A stretch of DNA of 64,000 bases from CAVPCZ01 sp963702445. GTDB taxonomy: Bacteria > Bacteroidota > Ignavibacteria > UBA10030 > UBA6906. Position 1 is the stretch's first letter, and every line of letters starts with the position of its first letter. Shown one piece after another: positions 50,234-60,084 of the stretch. The DNA is taken from NCBI GenBank assembly GCA_963702445.1, contig CAVPCZ010000010.1, positions 234,708 to 298,707 on the forward strand. Direction: 5' to 3'. Made by a program: the position numbers and the translations under genes. Below the pieces are notes generated by a model, which saw only the letters and a program-made list of their open reading frames with translations, was not told where the DNA came from and did not search any database.

Positions 50234-51391
50234 TCATGGCCCGGCAAATACCAGGGTCAGTTCCACTATTTCCGGACGGTTCCCCAGACGCACCGGCGGC
50301 CCCCATGTCCCGACCCCGCTGGACACGTAGACGTGGGTGTTTCCCCTGGCCAGATACCCCCAGCTGTTCTCGTAGATTCTTCGTGTAATATAGTTGAAGG
50401 GCCAGAGCTGACCGTGATGCGTGTGCCCGGAGAGCTGGAGATCTACTCCGGCATTTGCGCCCTCCTCCAGCTGGAAGGGCTGATGATCCAGCAGAACCAC
50501 CGCCTTGCTCCTGTCGACACCGCGCAGAAGGTCCTCCAGCGGCAGACGCTGTTTTCCCGAAAACTGGGAAATACTCCGGTCCTCGCGTCCGACCAGGACA
50601 AGAGCACCGTTGACCGTGACCGTCGTGTCCCGGAGCATCTGCACGCCATGTTCCACCAGATACGCCGTGGCCTCTTCCACCCCGCCGATGTATTCGTGGT
50701 TCCCCGTGATGCCGTAGACCCCATAGCGCGCCTTGATCGCCCTCAGGGTTTCACCGAGGTTCTGCTTGATCACCGGCCCGAGGTCCTCATCCATAATGTC
50801 CCCCGCGAGGATCACGAGGTCGGGATCAAGCCCGTTCATCGTCTCCACGATCCGATCGAACCTCGACTTCCCGATAACCGTGCCCAGATGGATATCTGAT
50901 GCCATGACGAGGCGCATGGATTTCAGACCGGGTGCTGTTTTCGCGATCTGCAGGGTGATTTTGTGCACGCGGGGATAGAGCGCGTTCAAATGGCCGGCGA
51001 TCACCAGTGGGATCACCAGGGCAAGTACGGCAACGGCGATCCAGCCTGGGCCGGATTCCGACATGACCCAGGGCGGAAAGAACGGGACCAGCCTGTTGGC
51101 AAGGCGCAACAGATCGATCACCAGGACGGCAAGGACAAGATAGAGGAGCGCGGCAAGCCAGAAAGACCCGATCCAGACCAGAAATGTGCTTGGCCCGGAG
51201 AGCCAGACCCTCTCCAGCATCCGGCCGGCAATGAACGCGAGGGCGAAAGCCAGAAAGACCACACAATACACGGTCCGCAACCCTGTACCCCCGGGTATCG
51301 CCCTGAGGCCGTGGAAAAACACGTAGGCATTGACCGAAAAGTATACCGTGAAGACGACGACGAAAAAGAGAATCACCTTTGGCACCCTCAT
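50234..51391 (-). CDS. Membrane-anchored metallophosphoesterase (YkuE/LpxH-like)
   Basis: A 385-aa protein. Residues 1-140 form four to five membrane helices (for example VILFFVVVFTVYFSVNAYVF). The calcineurin-like domain from ~155 has all metal motifs: SDIHLG, LAGDIMDED, GNHEY, LLDHQP and LSGHTHHGQL. The order and the SGVGTWGPPVRLGNRPEIVELTL ending (family block) match YkuE-type enzymes, which act on lipid-linked phosphates or pyrophosphates. It is probably a single-gene unit, 96 nt from the PP2C phosphatase gene. Confidence 0.9.
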   Translation of the reverse strand: MRVPKVILFFVVVFTVYFSVNAYVFFHGLRAIPGGTGLRTVYCVVFLAFALAFIAGRMLERVWLSGPSTFLVWIGSFWLAALLYLVLAVLVIDLLRLANRLVPFFPPWVMSESGPGWIAVAVLALVIPLVIAGHLNALYPRVHKITLQIAKTAPGLKSMRLVMASDIHLGTVIGKSRFDRIVETMNGLDPDLVILAGDIMDEDLGPVIKQNLGETLRAIKARYGVYGITGNHEYIGGVEEATAYLVEHGVQMLRDTTVTVNGALVLVGREDRSISQFSGKQRLPLEDLLRGVDRSKAVVLLDHQPFQLEEGANAGVDLQLSGHTHHGQLWPFNYITRRIYENSWGYLARGNTHVYVSSGVGTWGPPVRLGNRPEIVELTLVFAGP

Positions 51392-51487
51392 GGAATATCC
51401 GGAACGCTCTGGAGCGTAAATATAGGGAGGAAGATCATGAGAAGAAAGGCATCGGGGGCGGGCGAGGGGACAACGGGCGCGGGGACA

Positions 51488-54298
51488 CTACAGGATCCGG
51501 ACGATCGCGAGTGTCTGGTCGTCGTGCTGATCGGCGCCCGCGGTGAACACCCTGAGGTCTTCGATGATCAGATCGCGGGTCCCTTCCGCAGTCGCACTGT
51601 TTGCGCGCGCCACGGCAGCGGTGAGCCGCTCTTCTCCGTACTCTTCGCCGGCGGCATTCCGTGCTTCCGTGACCCCGTCGGTGGCAAACACGAAAACGTC
51701 ACCGGATGAGTATTCACGTGTGTGGTCTTCAAGTTCACGGGCAAAAATCCCCGCATCGTTCAACCCCAGGCCGAGTCCGCGCGGAACGACACGTTCAACC
51801 GTCTCGCGCGCGGCGCGGTAGTGATAGAGAGGCAGGTGGCCGGCGCGGACAAATGTCATGCGGCGGGCGCGTACGTGGAAGAGGGCTCCCAGGGCCGTCA
51901 CGAAGGAACTCTTCTGCAGGTCGGTGCACAGGAGGCGGTTCGCGCGCAGGAACAGATCGTGCGGCTGCGGTGTGAACACGTGCAATGCGCGGAGAATCCC
52001 CTGCACCTTCGACATGTACAGGGCCGCCGATGTTCCCTTGCCGCTCACGTCGCCGACAACAATCATGAGGTCTCCGTCCGTTCCCTGCAGGTAATCGAAG
52101 AAATCTCCCCCCACCTCCATCGCCGGCAGCGATATTCCCGCAATCTCCATCCCCTGGACGTGCGGCGTCGTGGACGGGAGCGAGCTCATCTGAATGCGAC
52201 GGGCGATGTCCAGCTCGTGCCGGAGCCGGTCCTTTTCCGCAAGATGCTCGTACAGGAATGCGTTGTCGATGGAAACGGATACCTGTTTGGCGACATCACC
52301 CAGGAATGTCAGATCCTCCGCGCCGTGAGGAGCCTCTGACATCTTCTCTCCAATCAGCAGCACTCCGACAAGGCGGTCTTTCGAACGCACAGGCACGGCA
52401 TGTTGAAATCCCAGCGCCTCTACCTGCTCGCGTGGTCCGGCGGGAAGCTGATCCACACGCGACACGCTGCGCGTGGCGGCCAGCGACTTTGCGAAGTCCC
52501 CGTTCGTCGAACCGGTGAACCTCTCCCAGACCTCCGTTTCCACGCCGCTGACGGCGTGGCAGCAGCTTGTCAAACCGTCCCGGAAGACCAGCAGTCCGGC
52601 ACTTTTCAACTTGAGGAGATCCACAAGCGTTTGCACGATCCCCGTCGCAATGTCATTCATGGAGAGTTTCGAGGCGAGCACTTCTGCGAGCTCGCTCGCG
52701 GCCCGGCGGTAGTCGAACCTCGTACGGTAATACTTCCTGTCGATCACCTGCTGGCCGCGGGCACGCAGCCGCCAGAGGAGGTACCAGACACCGACCGCAA
52801 GAACCATCACCCCGAGCCGCTGGAGAAACTCCTGCTGATCGGGAGACGAAGGATGGCTGTCAATCTCCACGGAGAACCCCGTTACGGTGACCCCCGGCAC
52901 CGGGATCGAGACCCCGGGAATCGCCAGAAACAGCCGGAAGAGCAGCAGCGCAACGAGTGCGCCCCAGAGCAGGCTCAACAATGTGTACTGGACGTTCCGG
53001 CGGATCCGGAGATCCAGATCCAGCAACCGGTAGTGACCGATCGTGTACAGATAGGTGATGGGAATGACGATAAGGAGCAAGCCGGTAAACCCGAACTGTG
53101 CCGGTTGTCGCAGCAACAGAGCCAGAATAACTATGACGATGGCGGACCCGGCGCCGGCGACAATGCCCGCCAGCTTGAACGGCCGGACAACACGCTTCTG
53201 GTGAGGCGTCAGTGTTTCCCTGAAGACGAACGTCAGCACTGCGCCCAGAATCAGGTAGGCAAAGAGAAACAACATCGGCAACAACGCCCCCCCCGGAAGA
53301 AAAAGGAGTGGGGATATCAGGGCAGCCCCGTACAGGAGCGGCAGAAGCCATTTCTGTTTCAGGGCTCTGGGCCGCTCCCAGGGGAAGAGTAGCGTCGTGT
53401 GAAATGCGAAGGCCGCCCCCAGAAATACGCCATAGACCTTGAGGATGTCACGGAACATCGTGAACGGAGTCTGGTCCGCTTCCCCTTTGACGGAGATAAC
53501 GGAAATGAAAAAACCAAATAGGATGAACCAGAGCCCCATGGTCAGGGCTGCAGGAAGGGCCGGACGCTTCAGTGCAATGAACAGGCCGGCGCCGATGTAG
53601 ACCATGCCGGCCAGACAGAAGACCAGGAGGGAGAGAGCGAATCCAAATTCCGCCAGCGTCACCTGGAGCGTGATGTTCTGCCCGTCGCGGATGATGTCAT
53701 AGCTGCTTGCTTTGCCCGACACCCCGCGGCGCAGCAGGAGATCAGCACCCTGTGCATCGTGAAACCCCTGGCCATTGATCCGGGTGATCATGTCACCCAC
53801 TTTCATCCCCGCCCTGTCGGAAGCACCACCCGGCGTCACATCAATGACGACCACGCTCGCCGGCAGTGAGACCGCCATTCCCTTGGAGAGTTCCCCCGCT
53901 GCAATCCGGAACGTGAGGACGGCATCCAGCACCGGCCGGTAGGCCCGTACATTCACAGAGTCGCCGGAAAGTCCACCCAGAACCTGTTCGTACGAGGCAA
54001 GCGTCCGGGTCTGTCTCTTTCCCACCTGAACGATCATATCACCGGGCCTGATGCCGCCCGGATTTTTCCTTTGCAGACCTTCAGGGCGGCCTCCCCCCGT
54101 CCGGGGCTGCACCTCGGTGATGATCCCCTCCACCGGAACAGCCAGAGTCACCAGGGACGGAGCGGAGACAAAGAGGTTTTCGTCAGTGGGAGAGCTGGCC
54201 ATTCTGTAAAAGGTGATTACAGAGACCGTCACCAGTGCGATGGAAAGGAGGCAGAGAAGGAGTCGCGTAAGGGCGGGGCGCGTTGTCAGAAATTTCAT
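51488..54298 (-). CDS. Membrane PDZ-GAF-PP2C (SpoIIE) serine phosphatase
   Basis: A 936-aa signalling protein. Order: N-terminal membrane anchor (LLLCLLSIALVTVSVITFY), two PDZ-like domains (~55-130 with GIRPGDMIVQVG, and ~150-220 with GGASDRAGMKVGDMITRING), about eight membrane helices (~225-500), a GAF domain (~560-700, FQHAVPVRSKDRLVGVLLIG), a coiled coil and a SpoIIE-type PP2C domain (~715-936). Metal-binding Asps are visible in MEVGGDFFDYL, VVGDVSGKG, VFATDGVTEARN and QHDDQTLAIV. It probably dephosphorylates an anti-sigma antagonist; none is encoded nearby. It is divergent from fadL. Confidence 0.9.
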   Translation of the reverse strand: MKFLTTRPALTRLLLCLLSIALVTVSVITFYRMASSPTDENLFVSAPSLVTLAVPVEGIITEVQPRTGGGRPEGLQRKNPGGIRPGDMIVQVGKRQTRTLASYEQVLGGLSGDSVNVRAYRPVLDAVLTFRIAAGELSKGMAVSLPASVVVIDVTPGGASDRAGMKVGDMITRINGQGFHDAQGADLLLRRGVSGKASSYDIIRDGQNITLQVTLAEFGFALSLLVFCLAGMVYIGAGLFIALKRPALPAALTMGLWFILFGFFISVISVKGEADQTPFTMFRDILKVYGVFLGAAFAFHTTLLFPWERPRALKQKWLLPLLYGAALISPLLFLPGGALLPMLFLFAYLILGAVLTFVFRETLTPHQKRVVRPFKLAGIVAGAGSAIVIVILALLLRQPAQFGFTGLLLIVIPITYLYTIGHYRLLDLDLRIRRNVQYTLLSLLWGALVALLLFRLFLAIPGVSIPVPGVTVTGFSVEIDSHPSSPDQQEFLQRLGVMVLAVGVWYLLWRLRARGQQVIDRKYYRTRFDYRRAASELAEVLASKLSMNDIATGIVQTLVDLLKLKSAGLLVFRDGLTSCCHAVSGVETEVWERFTGSTNGDFAKSLAATRSVSRVDQLPAGPREQVEALGFQHAVPVRSKDRLVGVLLIGEKMSEAPHGAEDLTFLGDVAKQVSVSIDNAFLYEHLAEKDRLRHELDIARRIQMSSLPSTTPHVQGMEIAGISLPAMEVGGDFFDYLQGTDGDLMIVVGDVSGKGTSAALYMSKVQGILRALHVFTPQPHDLFLRANRLLCTDLQKSSFVTALGALFHVRARRMTFVRAGHLPLYHYRAARETVERVVPRGLGLGLNDAGIFARELEDHTREYSSGDVFVFATDGVTEARNAAGEEYGEERLTAAVARANSATAEGTRDLIIEDLRVFTAGADQHDDQTLAIVRIL

Positions 54299-54527
54299 GT
54301 TTTTGGGTCAGTTCTGTCAGTCCAGTTGAGTCCAGTCCGGGAGATCTGGCGATCCTGCCTTCTGCTGCCAAACCTGCCGAGCCACGGCGCGGGATATCGG
54401 ACAGCTCCCGGGAGCAGTTGATGGCAGCATGCGCGCGGGAGAACAACCCTGGCGAAGCCCTGTGCATACGGGCTATCCATTAGTACGTAATGTAGCCTAA
54501 AGAGTTATGACAAACCACAAAACCTGA

Positions 54528-54546
54528 GTGTTGAATATTTCAACAC
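54528..54546. promoter_or_regulatory. Palindrome upstream of fadL, possible operator
   Basis: GTGTTGAA-TAT-TTCAACAC, two perfect 8-bp arms with a 3-nt spacer, 17 bp upstream of the candidate -35 box of fadL. The layout suits a TetR- or GntR-type regulator of fatty-acid genes, but none is encoded in the window. Confidence 0.45.
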
Positions 54547-54563
54547 CCGGCTTCTTCCGGTTC

Positions 54564-54592
54564 TTGACGGGTGCATTTTTTTGGTGCATATC
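54564..54592 (+). promoter_or_regulatory. Possible promoter of fadL
   Basis: TTGACG, 17 bases, CATATC. The -35 is good and the -10 weak. The predicted start would leave a leader of about 115 nt before the ATG at 54718. Confidence 0.35.
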
Positions 54593-54717
54593 AAAATCGG
54601 TTTCTGTAGCTTTGGTCCACTGTCCTTGGTTCTCTCCGCGCCCGTCTCGCTTCCCCTGAACGCAGCGGGCCAATGCTTTCTCTCGTCGCACACTCATCAT
54701 TCATGAAAGGAACACCT

Positions 54718-55998
54718 ATGTCCATTGCACGAAGTTTCTGTGTGTTCGCGCTGCTGACGGCGATCCTCGCCGGGCAGGCTCTGGGAGGCGGATTCCAGCT
54801 CAATGAGCAGGGAGCGCGCGCTATGGCACAGGGGGGGGCGTTTGCCGCACGGGCCAATGACCTGTCCGCGATCTTCTTCAACCCCGCGGGACTGGCATAC
54901 CAGAAGGGGCTGGGTGCCTACGTGGGTGGGACCATGATTCTTCCGAAAGGGGCGTTCACGAACCCGACCACCGGGAAGACCACGGACATGGTGAGCCTCA
55001 CCTTTGTCATCCCGAGCATCTACTTCGGATACGGAATGGACAACGGACTCGCCTTTGGTGTCGGCTTCTACGCCCCGTTCGGTCTCGGAACGGAATGGCC
55101 GGCAGGTTGGGAGGGACGCTACAAAGCGCTGAAGACCGACCTCCAGCATCTCGCCATCAACCCGACGATCGCCTACAAGGTGAACGATAATCTTCTGCTC
55201 GGTGCCGGCTTCAGTTATACCTGGTCAACGGCAAAACTGAGCTACAATATTCCCACCTATTCCAGTCTGGCGCCGCCAACCCCGGCAGCGACCGACGGAT
55301 TGGTGCTTCTTGATGAGGCAAAAGGAAGTGCACTGAGCTTCAACCTGGGTGCGATATACAAGCCCATGCCGGAGCTTTCCATCGGCGCCTCCTACCGCCA
55401 CTCGGCAAAGACCGAACTCGAGGGCGTCGCCACAATCACGAACGCCCAGGCCCTCTCATCGTTCTTCCCGGGAGGGGCCGGAAAGACCAGCATCAATTTC
55501 CCGAACCAGATGTTCGTCGGTCTCTCCTACGACATCTCGAAGGACTTCACGCTTGAGGCGGACTACCAGTGGATCGGATGGTCGACATACGACACGCTGA
55601 CCGTTGAACTGCCGAACGGACCCACGTTCCCTCTTACGGGTCAGCCGCTCCAGAAGACATCAAAGTCAGCCAAAGCCTGGGCTAACACCTACATGCTCAG
55701 GGGCGGAGCCGAGTACCGGTATGAGAAGTTCGCATTCCGCCTTGGCGTTATCTACGATGCGACGCCCCAGCCGAATGCCACCGTCGAGCCCATGCTGGCC
55801 GACGCCAACAGAATCGAAGGCACCATCGGGCTGGGATACAAGTTCTCCGAGTCCTGGTCGGTGGACGTTGCGTACCAGTTTATCAGCTTCTCGGATCGCA
55901 CGGTCACCGGACCGACCACGGGAGACATGAACTCGTTCCCCGGCACATACAAGAACAGCGCCAACCTTTTCGCGCTGAGCATCGGATACACAATGTAG
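54718..55998 (+). CDS. fadL: FadL-family outer-membrane transporter
   Basis: A 426-aa long-chain fatty acid or hydrocarbon channel. The start is the ATG at 54718 with AAAGGA upstream and a signal peptide (SFCVFALLTAILAGQALG). The mature N terminus GGFQLNEQGARAMAQGGAF and the NPAG block DLSAIFFNPAGLAYQKG are diagnostic (the N-terminal hatch and NPA motif). FYAPFGLGTEWPAGWEGRY is another conserved loop, and the barrel ends LFALSIGYTM. No fad operon genes are adjacent. The gene is intact. Confidence 0.93.
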   Translation: MSIARSFCVFALLTAILAGQALGGGFQLNEQGARAMAQGGAFAARANDLSAIFFNPAGLAYQKGLGAYVGGTMILPKGAFTNPTTGKTTDMVSLTFVIPSIYFGYGMDNGLAFGVGFYAPFGLGTEWPAGWEGRYKALKTDLQHLAINPTIAYKVNDNLLLGAGFSYTWSTAKLSYNIPTYSSLAPPTPAATDGLVLLDEAKGSALSFNLGAIYKPMPELSIGASYRHSAKTELEGVATITNAQALSSFFPGGAGKTSINFPNQMFVGLSYDISKDFTLEADYQWIGWSTYDTLTVELPNGPTFPLTGQPLQKTSKSAKAWANTYMLRGGAEYRYEKFAFRLGVIYDATPQPNATVEPMLADANRIEGTIGLGYKFSESWSVDVAYQFISFSDRTVTGPTTGDMNSFPGTYKNSANLFALSIGYTM

Positions 55999-56055
55999 AT
56001 GTAGATCTTTCCGCTTTACCGGACTGGAGAGGAAACGCACTCCACAATCAACAAA

Positions 56056-56082
56056 GGGTCGCCGGGAAATCCCCGGCGACCC
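56056..56082. terminator. Strong hairpin between convergent fadL and sxtJ-like genes
   Basis: GGGTCGCCGGG pairs perfectly with CCCGGCGACCC (11 bp, 5-nt loop). It lies 57 nt after fadL and 45 nt beyond the end of the opposite gene, so it could stop transcription from both sides. Confidence 0.7.
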
Positions 56083-56127
56083 CTGTTACACCACCCCCAT
56101 ACCGCTTCGCCGGACCGCAGTCGTCCC

Positions 56128-56366
56128 CTAAAACAGATTTTCGTATCTTTTTTGATCCAGTGGTTCGGGTTCTCTCTTGATCCAGTACGTCGTGGCCGAA
56201 CGATCGATCTTCTTCCTATCAGGTCCTTCCCCGCCAATCGCATGAGGAGTCCGATCGGTGTCAGAATAAGGTAGAAGAACGCGCCCAGTAAGAGCCTGGT
56301 GTTCACCCAGCCGAGGATGAACGCCAGCGTCATCCATCCGATATGCACGGGCTTCATGAGCGGACA
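56128..56366 (-). pseudogene. SxtJ-like small membrane protein, N terminus missing
   Basis: The visible part matches SxtJ-family proteins (small membrane proteins found beside carbamoyltransferases): HIGWMTLAFILGWVNTRLLL, then FYLILTPIGLLMRLAGKD, and after a one-base shift near 56225 the tail TTYWIKREPEPLDQKRYENLF. In relatives this segment follows an N-terminal membrane hairpin of about 60 residues. Here the sequence immediately upstream of the PLMKPVHIGW segment belongs to an unrelated, archaeal-like frame. The gene is therefore cut at about 56,360-56,375, which marks the junction of the contig. Confidence 0.65.
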
Positions 56367-56369
56367 AAC

Positions 56370-58721
56370 CCATCCACTTTGCCTGGGGACAGGGAAGTTC
56401 AGCAGGCGAACCGTCTGCGAAAGTCACCGTTGCCGTATTGTCGGTGTCGCAGGTGCCGCCATGTATCTTCTTGAACTGCGCGTAGTTTTCGGTGAGCATC
56501 ACGGGCACCCCAAAACCCTTCCCACCCTCTATCGGCGGGATGATCGCCGTCGCTTTGTTATAGAGGCCCATGGAATCCGTCACTTCCAGTATCATCCTGT
56601 CCGTAGTATCAGCGTTCGGGTTGGTGACGTATACCATCACCGTTGCGGGATGGACCGCATTGAAGATCGGGTCCGGTATCTTGTAATTGCAGAAGGTGAG
56701 GTTTTTGCTCTGGCTGGTGTCGAATGCATATGCAGGGTTCGGATACTCTTTGCAGTACGCCTGCTGCGAAGCGTTCTCCATCCCGCCTTTCTGGGAATTC
56801 ACCAGTTCCTGCGAAACCGTCCCCGGGTTGCCTTTGAGTTTATCTTTCACATCACCCGGCAGTTCCTTGTACGCATCATAGACCTCCCCCACTCCGAACT
56901 GGTCGGCACCGAGCTCGATTAAGTAATCCTTCGAGAGCGACTGGAGTCAGGTCCTGTCGGGAGTGTCGGGGGAATGCCGTAAGCGACCATCACGGCCTGC
57001 AGCCCTGCCTTGAGCACCCCGGTGCATTCAGCATGGTCCTCACAATGGTACAGTCCGAACGTGAGAGTATAGGAGAGTACCTTTCGCAGTGATCCCGACA
57101 TACAGGTCCTGGAGTGCATTCCACGCCTCCGACATGCCGGTCACCATATCGCTGAAGTAATTGATAATACTGCCAAAGAAATCCTCAACCTTCTGCCACC
57201 ATGCCTTGTCCTCCTCTACCGGGGGTTCCCAGGTATGCAGGCCTGCCGGGTGGAACCCGTCCGCCTTCACGTAATACCAGTGGTATGATTCAGCGGTCCC
57301 CGGGTTTGCATAGAAGTTCGGCTGCATGTACCAGAGGACCTGTGCTGAGGGCGGTTTTACGAGGACGTCCTGGATGGGGGAGGGACACGGGTGCGGGCGG
57401 CTGACGGTCACCTCTACCGGGATCGCGGGGATGCCCCCGTTGCCGTTACGGATGGGAACGACACGGACATAGTACTTCTTGTCCATATCGGCCAGTGCAG
57501 ATTCAATCCCGCCCGGTGCACGGAGGTTCAGGCAGTCCGAACAGATCAGGCTCTGGCCTTCGTTGGGGTTGCCAAGCTCTGACTGGGTAAATTCCCCTGC
57601 CGGAATAGTGATCAGTCCTGAAGGTACGGGAACGACAGGAACCCCAGGTTGACATTTTTCGTGACGACGATGCTCGAGGTCAGTGGGATTTTTACCTCCG
57701 CCTGCACCATGCCCACTCCCTGCGGGTCCTGGTCGATGCTTGCGACACCGTCAAAATACGGGGGGTCTCCTGCGTTGTGGCGTGCGATCCGGGCAAAATC
57801 GATCACGAAATACTGGTACCCGTCTGCATCGCTGTGGTGCGCTTTCACCGGGCCGGACGCGACGAGGCCGGGGATATATTTGCTCTGCCAGTGCGTGGGG
57901 TCATCGGCAAACGGGTAGCGTGATACCTGCCAGACCGCCGCAGTGACACCTTTTTCTGAGGTGAGATACCGGAAGTTCACGTCAAAATTCTTTTCAGATT
58001 TATCGATGGTCACCTGTTTCTCATCAACCCAGACCGGGGGTGAATACAATTGCTTTCCCGAATCAAAGTATTGTTTTGCCGTATTGTACTGGTCCACTTC
58101 GATTGAAGTCAGCGGCATAGTACTCCAATCGGGCAGGGACATAGCGGAAAAATACGGTGATCCGCTTCCTACCAGCTGTATCTTTTTTGCCGCCCCTGCC
58201 CCGATCACCAGCGGGCGAAGTCGTGTACCAATAACAGTGGCTCCCGGTGAAAGGGGGGAGATGGCTGGCGCCGGTGTAGCAACAATGTTGAGGGGTGTTG
58301 TCTGCGGGATGGGAAAAGGTGTCGGGGGGGTTGTAGGTTTCGGAGACGCAATCTGGTTGAGCGGGGTTGTAAGCGCCGGGAACGCAGATGAGGTCGTGAC
58401 AGCCGCCGCCGGTTTTTGCTGGTAGCAGAACTTCTCGACGGGAGCTCCGGTTACCGAGCGCGATACCTCGCAGGGCAGTTCATTGCACTGGAAGAAACCG
58501 CTGGCGCCCCACAGGGTGACCGCCCGGGAGTACTCGAGGCACTGGCAGGGGCTGATACAGGTGACCGTTGCAGCAGGTGGTGCAGGTACAGGTGTGCTGG
58601 TGGCAGCAGTGGTCAGTTGTCGAAAATCAGTCCGTGTAAGCGTATCCGCGCCGGTAACGGTTCCAGCGCCGAGCAACAGGATGATTATAACAAGGAAAAG
58701 GTATGTGCGGGTACGGGACAT
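56370..58721 (-). pseudogene. Large secreted archaeal-type surface protein, frameshifted and truncated at its C terminus
   Basis: Frames 57612-58721, 57040-57610, 56919-57060 and 56370-56940 join into one protein of about 780 residues; each change is a single-base shift. The start at 58721 gives a signal peptide (YLFLVIIILLLGAGTVTGA) and then a Thr/Pro-rich low-complexity stalk (TTPLNQIASPKPTTPPTPFP), common in methanogen surface proteins. A middle domain has YFDSGKQLYSPPVWVDEKQV; later parts include CNYKIPDPIFNAVHPATVMV. Cys pairs (CISPCQC, CSDCLNL) may form disulfides. No known domain recognised. The C terminus is lost at the contig junction. Confidence 0.6.
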
Positions 58722-58754
58722 GGAAAAGTATCCTGTACCCACATTTTATACCTG

Positions 58755-58785
58755 ATAATATATGTGTTTTTAAAAAGGATTGTTC
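58755..58785 (-). promoter_or_regulatory. Archaeal-type TATA region upstream of the surface protein
   Basis: On the minus strand AAACACATATATTATC precedes the start by about 45 nt and resembles an archaeal box A; there is no bacterial -35 element at the expected distance. This supports the archaeal reading of this part. Confidence 0.4.
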
Positions 58786-58790
58786 AGCGA

Positions 58791-58817
58791 CTTATCAGGT
58801 TTTGTTGTCATGTTCCA
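58791..58817 (-). repeat. 27-bp inverted repeat, copy 1
   Basis: Identical, in inverse orientation, to 63609-63635. On this strand the repeat covers the start of a 13-codon frame MTTKPDKSLNNPF. It overlaps the end of the QueG-like gene. Confidence 0.75.
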
Positions 58818-59572
58818 CCCTTCCCCACATCTCCTGAATAATTCGGGCACTCCGTGACACAGAGACTGCACCGGATCGTTGCTGTCCGGGCGATCCATGG
58901 TGCAAGAGGGGCCATGCATTTCAACAATATCGTTCGTCCCAGCATCCATTTCGCAGCCGGGACCAGGACGGGGGGAACCCAGGCACTCACGGTCCGGCAC
59001 CGGAACGCATCGACACCATCCGGCCCCAATGCTCCCTGCGGGCAGACTTTGATGCAGCGTCCGCATCCTGTGCAGGTCGGGGCTTCTTTTCTTTCAGCAC
59101 AACTATCGGTTTCCTGGGATTTGTGGACATGGCATCCGGTCACGACACCGCTCAGCAAGAGCCGCGGGCCGAACCGGGGATTGAAGAGAACGGTATTCCT
59201 GCCCAGTGACCCGAGTCCCCCCGCCGCTGCGACCTGCTTCAACCTGACAACTCCCTGAACTTTTCCGTCAGCAATTCTGACGGGCAGGTACAGCGGAACG
59301 GGCAGGGCCGGGACCTGCTCCTCTTCCAGGAGACCGGCAAGCCTGACAGCAGTGTTGTCCAGCGCTTCTGCAATCCGGAGCATCCCCCTGGTCTTCTCCT
59401 TCGGAGGCATCCGGTATACCCGGACTGGCACTTCCTTCCCGAAAACGATCACGGATTGGGCGGCGGGGAAAAATTGCACTACTGAGGATCTGTCCTCATC
59501 TGAAAGGTTGTCAAGGCTGACTTCGGAGAAGACGTCGATTTGCTGCTCCTGGAAAAACACTTTGAGATCCAA
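58808..59572 (-). CDS. 4Fe-4S double-cluster protein (QueG-like)
   Basis: A 254-aa ferredoxin-type protein. The N-terminal half (VVQFFPAAQSVIVFGKEVP) resembles the cobalamin-region start of epoxyqueuosine reductase relatives; GGLGSLGRNTVLFNPRFGPR is the corresponding conserved loop. Two cluster motifs follow: CTGCGRCIKVCPQGAL and CSLCVTECPN, with an extra Cys (GCHVHK, SCAERKE) between. In methanogens such proteins are usual but mostly uncharacterised; a queuosine role is unlikely because archaea use archaeosine. Codon use differs from the first 56 kb. Confidence 0.75.
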   Translation of the reverse strand: MDLKVFFQEQQIDVFSEVSLDNLSDEDRSSVVQFFPAAQSVIVFGKEVPVRVYRMPPKEKTRGMLRIAEALDNTAVRLAGLLEEEQVPALPVPLYLPVRIADGKVQGVVRLKQVAAAGGLGSLGRNTVLFNPRFGPRLLLSGVVTGCHVHKSQETDSCAERKEAPTCTGCGRCIKVCPQGALGPDGVDAFRCRTVSAWVPPVLVPAAKWMLGRTILLKCMAPLAPWIARTATIRCSLCVTECPNYSGDVGKGGT

Positions 59573-59821
59573 TCCACTACTCCTCTCCGATCCGGTCTAT
59601 CCTTATGGATGAGTCATAATAAATTGGAATCTCCCTTACCTAAATTTCCTTTTCTTTCTGAGCTGAGGGAGGAAAAGGTGAGATGATTTTTGGAGTTATC
59701 CAAAAGGCGGGTATTACAAGCATATCAAATTCAGGTTTTGGGATCTTGTGTGTAAATTCAGATCCGATTTTTCTCTCATTTTTCTCCCGTCGTTTTAGGT
59801 AGCTGATATTACCAGTAACTT

Positions 59822-59995
59822 TTACGAGGGGATTTTTCGGGCTGTCTTTGTACCTATCACAATAAGAACAAGACCAAGTATCGTGAAAGCGGGAGATTTC
59901 AGATCCCAGCCGAGAAGATAACTTAACGCATTCATCAGGATCATGACAAATCCAACAGCGGCCATGATATATCCCGATATCTGCCGTTCATCCAT
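59822..59995 (-). CDS. Small membrane protein (57 aa), unrecognised
   Basis: An open frame too short for standard gene callers: ATG at 59995 after AGGATGT, and a stop at 59822. It encodes two hydrophobic helices, GYIMAAVGFVMILMNALSYL and FTILGLVLIVIGT, joined by GWDLKSPA, with a Lys/Arg-rich tail. The composition suggests a real inner-membrane protein. The rest of the gap 59573-60084 shows nothing else. Confidence 0.55.
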   Translation of the reverse strand: MDERQISGYIMAAVGFVMILMNALSYLLGWDLKSPAFTILGLVLIVIGTKTARKIPS

Positions 59996-60084
59996 GATGT
60001 TACATCCTACGATGCCTGATTTGAACCTTTTTCTCTATCATACACCGTTCTACCGCTCTATCCTGGTGTACAAAGAAGGTGTTT

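Larger units (their letters stand above)
54299..54717. other. Divergent intergenic region between the PP2C phosphatase and fadL
   Basis: A 419-nt region with no gene. It contains the promoters of both flanking genes; the fadL-proximal half is AT-rich and holds a palindrome and a promoter-like pair, listed separately. Confidence 0.6.
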
